Source: Diphasiastrum complanatum
Taxonomy: Eukaryota; Streptophyta; Lycopodiopsida; Lycopodiales; Lycopodiaceae
Direction of reading: 5' to 3'
DNA length: 64,000 nucleotides
Assembly (NCBI GenBank): GCA_029204225.1
Contig: CM055100.1
Span: forward strand, 5,033,512-5,097,511
The first letter of the stretch is position 1. The number at the start of each line of letters is the position of its first letter. A program made the position numbers and the translations under genes. The notes beneath the pieces were generated by a model. The model searched no databases and was not told the DNA's origin. It saw only the letters and a program-made list of their open reading frames with translations. Shown piece after piece: positions 42,011 to 52,607 of the stretch.

Positions 42011-43009
42011 AAAGGTTTGGTCAGGAAAGAAGGCAGGGTGAGGTGCGTGGTTGTGAAGGGAACTTGGTCTTGTGAGGAGTGTGTGGAGGGCTGGGCTTGT
42101 GCAGGTGCAATGTCTGTCAAGGAAGGATGTCAAGAGTTCCGATTAGTGAGCCATCCATTTGTGCAGGTCGTGGAGGTGAAGGACGTGATGGCTCTGGTGA
42201 AGGTTGTGTTTTGTTTGTTTTTGTAGGTTGTTTGTGCAGGTTCGTGGGTAGAGCATTTTGCTTCTAGGGCCGTGGAGAGAGCGTGTGCAAGTCTCGTTGG
42301 CAGGCAGATCGTTGGCAAGCAGGTTGTGTTCTGGTAGAGAGTGTTTGCTTGCAGGTTGGAACTCAATTGCGAGCAAATTCGTGTGTTGGCAGATGTGTTT
42401 GCAAGCAGGGCATGGTATTTGTAGGTCATCAGCCAAATGACTTGGGTAGGTGATCATGGAATGTGTGATATAAGAGTTCTTTGGTAACTGTGATCAAATG
42501 AATGTGTGTGATAGTTGATCAGGCAAATGTTTGGCACTAGTTGATCAGTTTCTATGTTGCTTGGTTTGATGGATGGCTGTTTTAAAAATTTTAGGTTTCA
42601 ATGGTTCTTGACATGTTTATGATGGTCTGTTAGCTGTACTTAAGCTGACAGTCAGAAATATACAAGAAACAGAAAAGTGAAAAAGTGAAACATAAGCAAA
42701 TCATCCAAGAACATGGTAGATGGTAGATCAACTATAGATGAAGGTGTAGAAACAGCTACTATTGAAAAAGGAACTCAAATTCATGAAATCTTAAGTTTTG
42801 TTGTTTTGTTGTTTTCTTGATTTTCTTGAAACTTTTCAAGAAAATGTCAGAAACTGATTTTGTGAGGATTGTCGATGGAAAACAGATCAGACCATAGCAG
42901 ACAATGGTTCATTAGAATGCTCATGAGAAATAGGAAATTGTTCTCAAATGGTTTTGCAAGATGATCAAGCAAACATAAAAACAGAGACAATGTCTATTAT
43001 GGCAAGTGA
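42011..43009. other. Unassigned DNA between family E pieces
   Basis: No gene recognised. The left 450 bp are rich in GCAGGTTG/GGTTGTG words, the rest is AT-rich. In the plus-strand copy (about 6110-6225) only ~115 bp separate the corresponding LTR-side and array parts, so most of this stretch is an insertion here or a deletion there. Confidence 0.4.
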
Positions 43010-43845
43010 AACAACAATGGCAATGGGCAAAATGTTTTACGATTCTTTCCAGTTTCAGATGCTCTGCCCAACAGCCTAACTTCTGAGCGTGAGAAAAACA
43101 TAAATTTTCTTTTTTACATCATTTCTATTTGCACGCAAAATCACGATGGTCAGTTCTATAGGTGTTCATTGTAGTATATTCACTTTGCATGTCAGAGGAT
43201 GACTTTAAGGCTTCAAACACTTTGTTGTTTATAAATGAGCACTTGCCAATGGGTTAACTAATTAGATTATAAGGCAAGCCATGGTGAACAAACTCAAATT
43301 TTCCATGAAGCACAGTTGATCGATTTTTAAGATCCTACGGGCTGTAACCCAATTCAAAAAACTAATCTACTTGGACAACCGAAATATTACTCTAACATGC
43401 CTCACGCCATATCAAAAACAAGAAAACACTTCTACAAGCATTCAAGAATCAAGAAACTCCATCTTCTTGATTCTTGAATTTTCCAAGAAACTGAAGAAAC
43501 CAAAACGTAAATGAATTTGCAAGATCTATACCACATTATTGGCTACAAATCTCTTGGATGCTTGCAACCTACACTAATCCACCAAACAGAAAGGAAATCT
43601 AATCCACAACTAGAAAAGCAATAAAACTAATCCACTCTAAGTCCACAACCACACACAATATGAGTGGAAGGGCATGATCATAGGGGCATCGCTCAAGAAA
43701 ACCATCATGATCAAGGAGCTTAGTGTAGCATCAAACTCATGGAAAATCTTCTTATTAGGCATGGAGTGGATACAATGCAAAAAGCTCCTCTTCACAAAGA
43801 GGGAGTCTCTTGAACCATAGAGGTTGATGAGGAAAATCATCTTGC
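43010..43845 (-). repeat. Inverted partial copy of family E LTR and its flank
   Basis: Read on the minus strand it matches about 5345-6105: a shared segment GGGCAGAGCATCTGA, AATATACTAC with CACCTATAGAACTGA, the 16-17-bp hairpin, and GACTCCCTCTTTGTGAA. The first ~370 bp of the LTR, including its TGTTGGCTGA terminus, are missing. Confidence 0.82.
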
Positions 43846-44643
43846 TTGTGCATTTAAAAGTTGTAAATATTATTCTCTAGTATGTACAAACTCGAGCTAC
43901 ATGACATGCACAATGTCTAGATGGTCATATTTGAACTATATTCACTTTGTTCCATTGTATATATCAAAGGTATGTGAATTCAACACATGAACCTGAAGAA
44001 TAGGGTGAGTTTAAGTTAGGTAGATCTAGATTTGATGACATGCATAAAACTAGATGACATGCAAAATCAGTTAGATTGCATGCAACATGCAAGTCAGTAT
44101 ACATGTTCTACACATGTCCAAGTCATCTAGGGAAGTCACATGCAAGACATGCAAATTGACATTTGGACAAAGTAGGTAGGAGTTAGGTGCAATTTCAGCA
44201 TGCAAGCTGTTAGGTGTCAATATGGTAATAGTTTACACTCGATTAGGTGTAGGAAATGCATTGAATGCAAGGAGTACCACGAATTTTGGCTCTCCTATAT
44301 ATGTACATATCATTCTCATTTATATCTAATGATGAATCAAGCTTTGGTAATGTCATAATGTCAAAATTGGATCTCATGCTATTTTGCTTGTTTTGATATC
44401 CTCTCTCTAACTCGAGTAGAAGGCATTCTTCATACATGTTTCTTGGTTATGCATTATCTCTATTTGTGAGTAATTATTATTACTTTGATATGTAGCATTC
44501 TAGATTGTGCTCTAGCCTCAGATCTATTGGTAGATTGCAGAATTGCTCTTCAGATGATCTGTGTGCCACCACAAAGCATGGTCAAGATCATTCACACATT
44601 TGTTGTGGTTCCCCACATGTGTGAAGTTGCTGGATTTTTCACA
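43846..44643 (+). repeat. 5' LTR of copia element G (left end unresolved)
   Basis: The right end TTTTTCACA abuts the primer site at 44644. A TATA-like CTATATATGTACATATC lies near 44296. TGTGAATTCAACACATG near 43975 is a possible start, but nothing else supports it. It contains a CACATGTGTGAAG word. Confidence 0.55.
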
Positions 44644-44661
44644 TGGTATCAGAGCCATACC
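44644..44661 (+). other. Primer-binding site of copia G
   Basis: TGGTATCAGAGCCATACC directly after an LTR-like end: tRNA-iMet-type copia site. Confidence 0.88.
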
Positions 44662-45324
44662 ATGCTTTGGATGCAACCAACATCAGCTGTATGAAAATTT
44701 TTCTGTCAATTCAAGCTAGGAATTGTTTAGCAGTGTTTTGCTATCTTTTCTTGAACAGTATTTTGGTGAATGAGGTTAGAACTGATATTTTCAGTCCAGG
44801 ACAGAGGATGTACAGAATTCAGACTTTTCACACGTGTGAAAAACCAGAATACATCATTTGACTCTATCTCCTCTATGTTAGATCCAAAGATACTGACATT
44901 ATAGCTTGTTGGAAAGCTAGAAGAGTCCTCTTTCCATTGCAATTGGTTTCAATTAATTATGATGTTCCTAGTAGGAGTTATGATCTCTTAAAGAGGGTAG
45001 GGAGAGACCCAAAACCCGAGTGGACACTTTTGGTTTGAATATATTGCATGCATGATTCATCATTCACAGTTTTGGTACTCAATCTAAGATAGAATTGGAT
45101 AAGACAAATTTTTGTTGTCATAGACACATGATTCACACAAAGTGTTGTGTTTTGAGTTGAATGTGTGTTTATTGAGTGTGTTTCATTCATTTGAAACTCG
45201 TGGGAAAATTTGACATCCGAATTGTAAGTGCTTCATCAGTTGATAGAGGCTAGATCCAAATTCAAGTTGATTGATTTTTTGTTGTGAGCAAGATCTCTCT
45301 GATCAAGAACTAGACATGGTCATT
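44662..45324 (+). other. Leader of copia G, gag to integrase deleted
   Basis: No coding frame. An 18-bp perfect palindrome TTTTCACACGTGTGAAAA lies at 44825-44842. At about 45325 the sequence passes straight into RT, so gag, protease and integrase (about 3 kb) are absent. Confidence 0.6.
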
Positions 45325-45823
45325 AGTCGAAGCTCTTGCTGGCTGTAATCTTATCGATTGCAAATGGATCTTTAAGATAAGTACAATGCCACTAGAGCGA
45401 TTGACCAAAGGAAGGCAAGATTGGTAGCACAAGGATTCAATCAGATCCCCAACATTGACTACAATGAGACTTTTAGTCTAGTAGTCAAGCATTCATCAAT
45501 CTGAGCCCTCCTATCGTATGTTGTAGCAACCGTGACCTTGAAGTGGCATCAACTTGATGTACAAACAACTTATCTGAATGGAGCTATAGAAGAAGACATC
45601 TACATCATCCAGCCCAAAGGATACGTTTTGGAAGGTATGGAGAATCATGTCTATAAACTCCACAAGGTACTTTACGGCTTTAAGCAATCTGCCAGAGCTT
45701 GGGTTCAGAGGATCAACACATTCCTCATCCAACAAGGTCCAACCAAGCACTACTGATTGCAATGTTTATTTCAAGTCAGCGCAACAATCCTTCATTATTA
45801 TCATGTTATATGTGGATGATACA
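45325..45823 (+). pseudogene. Copia G reverse transcriptase, cut at its active site
   Basis: The decayed frame carries the N-terminal copia RT blocks (NLIDCKWIFKI, RLVAQGFNQIPNIDYNETFS), a stop at 45501, then WHQLDVQTTYLNGAIEEDIY, PKGYVLEGMENHVYKLHKVL and YGFKQSARAWVQRINTFL. After a further shift it reaches IIIMLYVDDT. The copia H LTR begins at 45824, directly after the YVDD codons. RNase H is absent here; a separate plus-strand RNase H scrap lies at 55451. Confidence 0.88.
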
Positions 45824-46533
45824 TGTTGATTTCACACGTGTGGATTGTCCACTACATGTACTTGTGATCTCCTAAGGCGTGTAGATGCACCAAGATCAAG
45901 ACTAGATTGAGATTCAAGATCAATCTTAGATCCTATGGCAAAAACACACTACTACATGCATTCAATCACTTCCAACTCTCACTCACACGTGTGAGAAGTA
46001 TTCAAAAATTATTCTAAGTAAAAACAAGCTGCTCTCCTCGGGTAGAGAGAGAAAAACCATCATGAGCTCTCGGGTAGAGAGAGAAAGCTAGAAATCTAAT
46101 AACACTCAAAATCCACATAATCACCCAATCAATTAGATCCAAAATGAGGAGTACAATGATACTAGTAGATCCACGAGCTACCACTATGCTTAACTATGAT
46201 TGGACCACACTTTGTCACCTCTTAATCCTATTGGACCATTGATCCATGCACCTCTTAATTCTATTGGACTATATTCAAGCACACCTCAAATTCATGTTGG
46301 ACCTCACATGGTTCCACCTCTAAATCCTATTGGACCTCTTAGAATTCATCAAACAAAAGCATTACACTTGTCTACACTCTAATTGGCACGAGTTTAGCCT
46401 CTTACTCTATTTTGGCTCAATAGTGGCATTACAAGTGGAAATTCATAATTTGCCATCTATGCCAAATTTGTTCCTATCAACATCCTACACCTAGATGCTT
46501 GATGTAATAGATAATCTTTTTCAATTCTTCACA
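45824..46533 (-). repeat. 3' LTR of copia H
   Basis: In element orientation it starts TGTGAAGAATTG and ends ATCAACA. It is 710 bp long. It contains CACACGTGTG near 45833 and the 14-bp palindrome CTCACACGTGTGAG at 45982-45995. The polypurine tract (minus-strand TTAGGAG) lies at 46534-46540. Confidence 0.8.
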
Positions 46534-46548
46534 CTCCTAAGAAATTAT

Positions 46549-46800
46549 CTATGAAGATTTGAGCATTGATCTTGATATAACTCCAAGATTAGATCTATGC
46601 TTGATGAAAGCACTTTTGCTCAAAGGCTTGGTGAGTAGATCGGCAATACAAGAGGACGAGTTGACATGCTCCAAATTGATTTCTCCTCCAATAAGCTTTT
46701 CTCTCACAAAATGGTGTGCCACTTCTATGTGCTTGCTTCTTGCATGAAATATGGGATTATTGGCAAGAGCTTGGGCCGAGATGTTATCACACTTGATCAT
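46549..46800 (-). pseudogene. Copia H RNase H, C-terminal part
   Basis: CDNISAQALANNPIFHARSK followed by HIEVAHHFVREKLIGGEINL and VNSSSCIADLLTKPLSKSAF is the diagnostic end of copia RNase H. It removes RNA from the RNA-DNA hybrid. The short join to the RT frame upstream (46800-46935) is broken by stops and a shift. Confidence 0.92.
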
Positions 46801-46934
46801 CTTCCTTGATGCACTTTAGCTCCATTAGTAACTCTTGATCCAAAGCACCTCTTTGGTAGTTGTAGTGAGTGCTTTGTACTCGGCCTCACATGAAGAGAGA
46901 GATATAGTATCTTGCTTTTTGGAAAGCCAAGATA

Positions 46935-47546
46935 TTAGATTGCCTCCAAGAAAGATAGTGTATGCACTAATAGACTTTCGATCCATCTTGTCACTTGCAA
47001 AGTTGAATCTGAGTAGCCAACAATGGATAGATCTTCACTTTTATAGAGTAGACCATAATCACAAGATGAAGATACATATCTTAGAATCCTCTTGGCCATC
47101 TTCCAATGATGGATCTTAGGATCTTGCATAAATTGACTCAATTTGTGCACACAAAAACTTAGATCGGGCCTAGTAATGGTAAGCCAAATCAAGGAGCCCA
47201 CAAGACTCCTAAAAAGTGTGATGTCCTCAAAGGATCTTTCATCATCTTTATTAGGATCTTTTACAATTTGCTCCATTGGAGTATCTATGCTCTTAGAATT
47301 TTCCATATGGAATTTTTTCAACATAGAGTGAGCATATCTAGATTGACATATAAAGACATGATTTTCATAAAAATCAATTTCTAGGCCTAGGATGTAATGT
47401 ATCTCTCCTAGATCTTGCATTTTAAACTCACATCCAAGTGCTAGCTTAGTTTCATCAACTAGCTTGATACAACTTCCACAAAGAATAATGTCATCAACAT
47501 AAATTAGAAGAATGACAATATTACTATCAGCAAACTTTAGATACAT
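46935..47546 (-). pseudogene. Copia H reverse transcriptase, palm and thumb
   Basis: The frame contains the catalytic YVDDIILCG, then MQDLGEIHYILGLEIDF, PMEQIVKDPN and GSLIWLTITRPDLSFCVHKL, and the start of RNase H (HHWKMAKRILRYVSSSCDYG, YSDSTLQVTRW). All blocks are in the expected order. It is broken at 47546 by a shift from the RT fingers. Confidence 0.94.
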
Positions 47547-47812
47547 GGAAGGATCATATCACTAAGAGTAAATCCTAGTGATATAAGAAAAGAATTAAGT
47601 CTTGAATACCATGATCTTGGTGCTTGCTTGAGTCCATAAAGACTTTTGAAGAGCAAGCACACTTTGGACTCATCCTTGATGAATCCTTGAGGTTGTTCCA
47701 TGTAGATCTCCTCCTCAAGATAACCATTTAGAAAAGCATTGGATACATCTAATTGGAACACCTTCCACTTGAAGAAACAAGCAAGAGAAATAAGAATTCT
47801 TATTGTCACCAT
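47537..47812 (-). pseudogene. Copia H reverse transcriptase, fingers
   Basis: [28 protein letters not shown] and [20 protein letters not shown] are classic copia RT blocks. Shifts at both ends separate it from the integrase-side and palm frames, so at least two indels are present within RT. Confidence 0.94.
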
Positions 47813-48789
47813 CTTTGCAACGGTGCACAGGTCTCCTCATAATCAAGGCCATGGATTTGAGCAAATCCTTTGACACATAATCTTGCTTTATGCTTGTTGA
47901 TGGTGCCATCATGATTGAACTTGATCCGAAATACCCACTTGCAACCAATCACATGCTTGTTGGATGGAGGATCCACAAGCTCCCAAGTATTGTTGGTGAT
48001 CAATGCATCATACTCTTGCTTCATGGCATCATACCACTCCTTGGTATTGAGTGCCTCTTGTACATTCTTTGGCTCTTCATGAGAGACATAAAAAACATAA
48101 TTAGTGGAATCAAGATCCACTTGTTTGCCTTTGTCAACATATGAGAGCCTCTTAGGCTCGGATCTATCTCTCATGGATCTTCTTGGTGAGAAAATCCGAG
48201 GAGAGTCTTCTTCAAATCTCGACCCCATCACATCACGATTGTCTTCAAAATCAATAATCTGTGATGCATCCATAGATTTCTTGATCTCGGCCTCTTCAAA
48301 AGATGAGTGTTGATCTTCATGAAAGACAACATCTCTACTTTCAATAACTTGAGAAGTAGAGAGTATAAAGACTCTATAGGCCTTCTTGGTGGATGAGTAT
48401 CCAACCATGATCCCTTTGCATGCACTAGGTTCTTCCTTCTTCCTTGTTTCCAAGGGAATATGGACAAAGCATATGCATCCAAAAACTCTAAGGTGATCAA
48501 CCTTAGGCTTCTTCATATATAAGATTTCATATGGTGACTTTCCTCCAAGAGCTATATGTGGGAGCCTATTGCAAAGATAATTTGGACAATTAATGGCTTC
48601 TCCCCAAAAATCTTTGGGCAAAGATGTCTCAATTCTCATAGATTTTGCACATTCACATAGAGATCTATTCTTTCTCTCGGCCGCTCCATTTTGAGATGGA
48701 GAGTAGGCACAAGAGAACTTTCTTTTGATGCCTTCAAGCTCACAAAAAATCTTGAAATTTATTGGAGATATATTCACCACCTCCATCAC
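47806..48789 (-). pseudogene. Copia H integrase C-terminal part and RT N-terminus
   Basis: The frame begins near the end of the integrase core, with AYSPSQNGAAERKNRSLCEC carrying the catalytic Glu. GKSPYEILYMKKPKVDHLRV and FGCICFVHIPLETRKKEEP form the C-terminal GKGY-like region. RT then starts with ALNTKEWYDAMKQEYDALIT and WELVDPPSNKHVIGCKWVFR. The 327-residue open frame shows relatively recent activity compared with the Ty3 copies nearby. Confidence 0.93.
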
Positions 48790-49489
48790 TTCTAAGAGCT
48801 TTAATCTTGAATGAGAATTGCTTCTCTACATTAGCTTTGAAAATAAGGAAATGATCAAACACCATAGATTTAGAAGCAAGAAGATATATCCAAGTGAATC
48901 TTGTGAAATCATCAATGAAAGTAACAAAACAAGTGGCTTCTCCCTTGCTTGTAGTTGATGAGAAATGCACATACGAGTGGATTAACTCCAAAGGCTGTTT
49001 GCTTTTGATAGAAGATCTTGTAAATGGCTTTTTGTGAGATTTAGCAATAGCACAAGCCTCATAAGTCTTGATCTTCTTGGAGAATGACTTTGGCAAGCCA
49101 ATAGTTTTGGCTTCTTTGACCATAGAGAGCATGGATTTGTAGTTGGGATGTCCCAACCTCCTATGCCATAATTCCTCCATAGAGAGCTTTTTCACAAGAG
49201 CAACATTACAAGCATTCACATACTCATTTGGATCTAGTTTATAGATGCCTCCAAATCTAGATCCTAATGCAAGTATCTCATCATTCTTCTTGATAGTGCA
49301 AGTATCAACATTGAATTTTACATCAAGGCCATTATCAAGCAATTGGCTAACACTAATAAGATTCTTAGTAAGCTTAGGTACATAAAGAACTTTAGAGAGA
49401 GAAAGAACTTTAGAGGATGCAAGCTTCAAGGGAATGTTAACTATGCCTTCAATAGGACATTCAAAATCATTTGCTGTGTATATTGACAC
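48740..49489 (-). pseudogene. Copia H protease end and integrase N-terminal part
   Basis: VLYVPKLTKNLISVSQLLD is the end of copia protease. LWHRRLGHPNYKSMLSMVKE gives the HHCC zinc-binding start, with ACAIAKSHKKPF in place of the usual C-x2-C (one Cys lost). FIDDFTRFTWIYLLASKS holds the first catalytic Asp and KALRSDGGGEYISNKF the second. A shift near 48745 separates it from the next frame. The protease active site lies upstream, in the missing part. Confidence 0.93.
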
Positions 49490-50687
49490 ATTGATAGAAC
49501 CTCAAAACAATCAAAAGAAATGTAGACAAATGGAGATAATCACTCAAAATTGCTTCCAAAACCAAGATTGGTGTCTCACACTGATTCTGGCCAAATGTGG
49601 CTCTATATATACAATAAGTGGGAGCTCGTGGTACTGATAATCCCTTTGATCCCGCATGTGTGAAGGTGCTTTGTCATATGATGATTCATCATGCAAAACT
49701 GACACTTGCACAAAACCTTCTATTTTGAGCACTTTTGGTCCATTTTTCTTCTATATGGAGATCTACTTGAAAATCTTCTAGAAGTCAAAATTCATCTACT
49801 TCAGCTTATTCCACACATGTGAGCTGTCCTCTACACATGGGATGTGACACCTAACCAAAGGATGTGGCTCATGCAAGAATCAAATCACAAAAGAAATTAG
49901 ATCCAGTCTCCTATTGGACTCATCAAATACCAGTGATTCTTTCTTTCGAAAATTGAAATGGATATGAAAAGATTTGACACCTAGATTTTTCTTTTCACTT
50001 GACTAGTTCTCTCAACACTTGAGATTCTTGAACAAAAGATGGGTTTTGTTTCAAACACATGAAAATCAAACTTAATCACTTCTTTTGGACTCACTTTTGA
50101 CCCAAATAATCTCACTCTTGAAATTTAGAATGAATTTGATTTGATTTGACAACAAACTATACCATCAATTTTTCACAAAGCTTAAAAAATTTAGACCACT
50201 AGAGATTCACAAAGATCTCAACCATGCATGAATACTCAAATATGGACTCCTCATTCTAGACATCCAATGGGATCAGAAATTGACCCTCACACTCTCACAA
50301 AGAAAGTTGAATAGAACTAATTTGAGTTTCATACATTCTATGTCAATTTTTGCTCAACAAATTGAATTCAATCACTCCTATTGGATTCCACCAATTACTC
50401 TACCTTTTAAGACTTGGAATGAAATTCAAAATCAAAAGTTGTGATTTTTCTCACTAAGATATTGTGCTTCAAAGAGCTAATGCCACTTAGAAAGATTTGA
50501 TCACATAGGAGAAGACAAATTCTTCACCAATAATAACACATAATGAGCTTCTAGATCTTGTCCTCTACAAAGGAAGGAACTCTTAGAAAATTGGATCTCT
50601 CTCTACACATTTTCCATAGACACCTTAATGACTCTTTTCAAACCTTACAATCACTCAAACAAATTGAGTATGGTTGAACAATATACC
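49485..50687 (+). mobile_element. Rearranged fragment of element B
   Basis: 49485-49875 matches the middle of the B LTR (about 28163-28550), and 49876-50687 matches the B leader (about 30951-31760). The two parts, 2.4 kb apart in the complete element, are joined directly near CTCATGCAA. It shows no B termini or target duplication. Left neighbour is copia H and right neighbour is family E RT, both cut mid-gene. Confidence 0.88.
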
Positions 50688-51221
50688 CAGATCGTCGAGA
50701 TAAATCTTGATGATCCGATGTAACAAGTCTTGGAAGGCCAGTTGCATGACCCTCTGAAATGTTGAAGGGGCGTTGCATAAGCCAAAAGGCATGACATTAT
50801 AAGCATAAACCCCGTTCTTTGTGGCAAAGGCCATTTTATGTTTATCTTCAGGGGCTATTTGAATAAGAAAATGACTGCTGAATCCATCCAAGAAGCTGAA
50901 AGCTTCAGCTCCTGCCATTTCCTCTAAGATTTGGGTCGTTAAAGGCAAGGGAAAATGGTCTTTCTTCGTAACCGCATTAAGGTTATTGAGATCGACACTG
51001 ATACAAAGTTTGCCATTTTTCTTGGGTACAACCACAATGGGTGATACCCAATCAGTATGTTGGACTTCATAAATGAAGCCAGCATCCAGCAATTTCTTGA
51101 TATTTTCATCGATTCTCTCATGATAGACGGGGTTACTTCTGTAAGGTTTAGCCCTAATAGGCTTAGCGTTGTCTTCTACAGGAATTGTATGAACCACTAC
51201 TTCAGGCGGAATTCCTTTCAT
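50688..51221 (-). pseudogene. Ty3 family E reverse transcriptase, N-terminal half
   Basis: Minus-strand blocks: HTDWVSPIVVVPKKNGKLC, DHFPLPLTTQILEEMAGAEA, FSFLDGFSSHFLIQIAPED, YAYNVMPFGLCNAPSTFQRV and the active site YLDDLGI. Element B DNA takes over just behind YLDD, so thumb, RNase H and integrase are gone. The frame is open over 178 residues. YLDD here contrasts with FLDD in family A. Confidence 0.93.
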
Positions 51222-52607
51222 TTCTGTATAGTTCCATGCAAATACGTCCCTGTATTTGTGAAGTAAAGTTTCTAGATCAGAAAGTTGTTAAAGCGAAAGG
51301 TGTGCACCAACATGAACTAAGCGATCCATGTCCCCGTCAAGATCTTTAAGGTTTAACGACATCATTTTAGTTGGTCCTTCAAAGGAGTTGGAACTTGGTG
51401 TAGGTTCCCAGTGTGGCTGCGGTAACTAGATAACAACGTCATCCAGTGTGAAATCTTTAAATTTTTGTGGAAGATCGAAAGGTTGTTCCACAAAGTTTTC
51501 TGGAACTTTGGGAATCATCTTTGTTGAGTCACTACCGGACGTGGAAGCTTGGTCTGAAGGTTTGGTTTTTGTCTCTTTAGACAAGGGCTTAATCAGTTGC
51601 TTGAGCTTCTCATGCATCTGTTTTTTGATGCTCAGTTAATTTTGTATCAATAATTTTATTTTTTTGTAACCGAGGTTTTTGAGGTTTTTGAGTGGGCGGT
51701 GTGGTTTCCTCACTTATCATGTCATCATCGATTGTATCTCAAACTTCGTCTGGATACACATCCCATGTGTATACTTTGGGTTTGGGCCTATACACCTGTG
51801 TGTTGGGTACTTTGGATGTCAGTTGGAAATGAGCCAATGGCCCTGGTGACTTGATCTCTTGAGGAATTGCTTTTGGTAGATAACATTGGGCATCTAGATA
51901 AAGGACATGTTCATCCGTCATTTCAGCATCATCCATGGAAAGAATACCTTTTTCGAAAACATGGGCGGTAGAGATGCTAGGTTCTCCTAGGCACCACGCT
52001 ATAGGAATCGGGTCAATCATCATGAGTGGGATGATGGGTGTATCAATGTCTATAGAAGATGGGAGAATATCCACAACTTCTGCAGTGGTTTCAATGCGAC
52101 ATCAATTTGAATCAGCACAGTCCACAGTGGCTAGTGCCTGACCCCAATTGATTATGTCCGTGGATCTTGTATAGTGGCCTTTTGGTTGAATCGGGTCATC
52201 ATAAGATGTGGATGACCAATCATCATAAACTTTAGCGGGCTTGACATGGCCAGTTGAGTCAACAGTGACTCATTTGTCATGATTGCCAAAGGTGATTTTG
52301 CTATGCTTCCAATCTTGGACAACACCTGCCATCTAGAGCCAGGGTGTACCAAGAAGGAGTTTATAAGTATTGGCATCTTCTGGTAAGTCTAAGATGACAC
52401 AATCGATTACAAATTTGACACTTGCTATTCGAACCTTAATATTTGATAAATGACCATTATATTGATGCCTGATCCGCTATCAAGGATAGCAGATACTGCA
52501 GGATAGTCTTTATAGGACAAAGGCAAGGTGATGCTAGTCCCCTTAGCAACACCTATATTCAGCAGATTCATAGGAATCTCGAGAATTTCAGGAATCTCTT
52601 CTGTTTT
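51222..52607 (-). pseudogene. Ty3 family E protease and linker to RT
   Basis: The protease active site ILDSGSGINIM reads on the minus strand at about 52455-52490. The linker with DILPSSIDIDTPIIPLMMID, GILSMDDAEMTDEHVLYLD and PKPKVYTWDVYPDEV (51739-52074) and a Lys/Thr/Ser-rich part (51426-51617) follow toward RT. Stops and shifts separate the frames. The linker is conserved with 14138-14389. Confidence 0.82.

Larger units (their letters stand above)
45824..49489 (-). mobile_element. Copia element H, minus strand, 5' part lost
   Basis: From the right on the minus strand: protease end, integrase, RT, RNase H, polypurine tract and 3' LTR (45824-46533). The gag, leader and 5' LTR are missing; at about 49485 the protease-side sequence is replaced by a fragment of element B. 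It is inserted into copia G just behind the YVDD codons. Confidence 0.9.
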
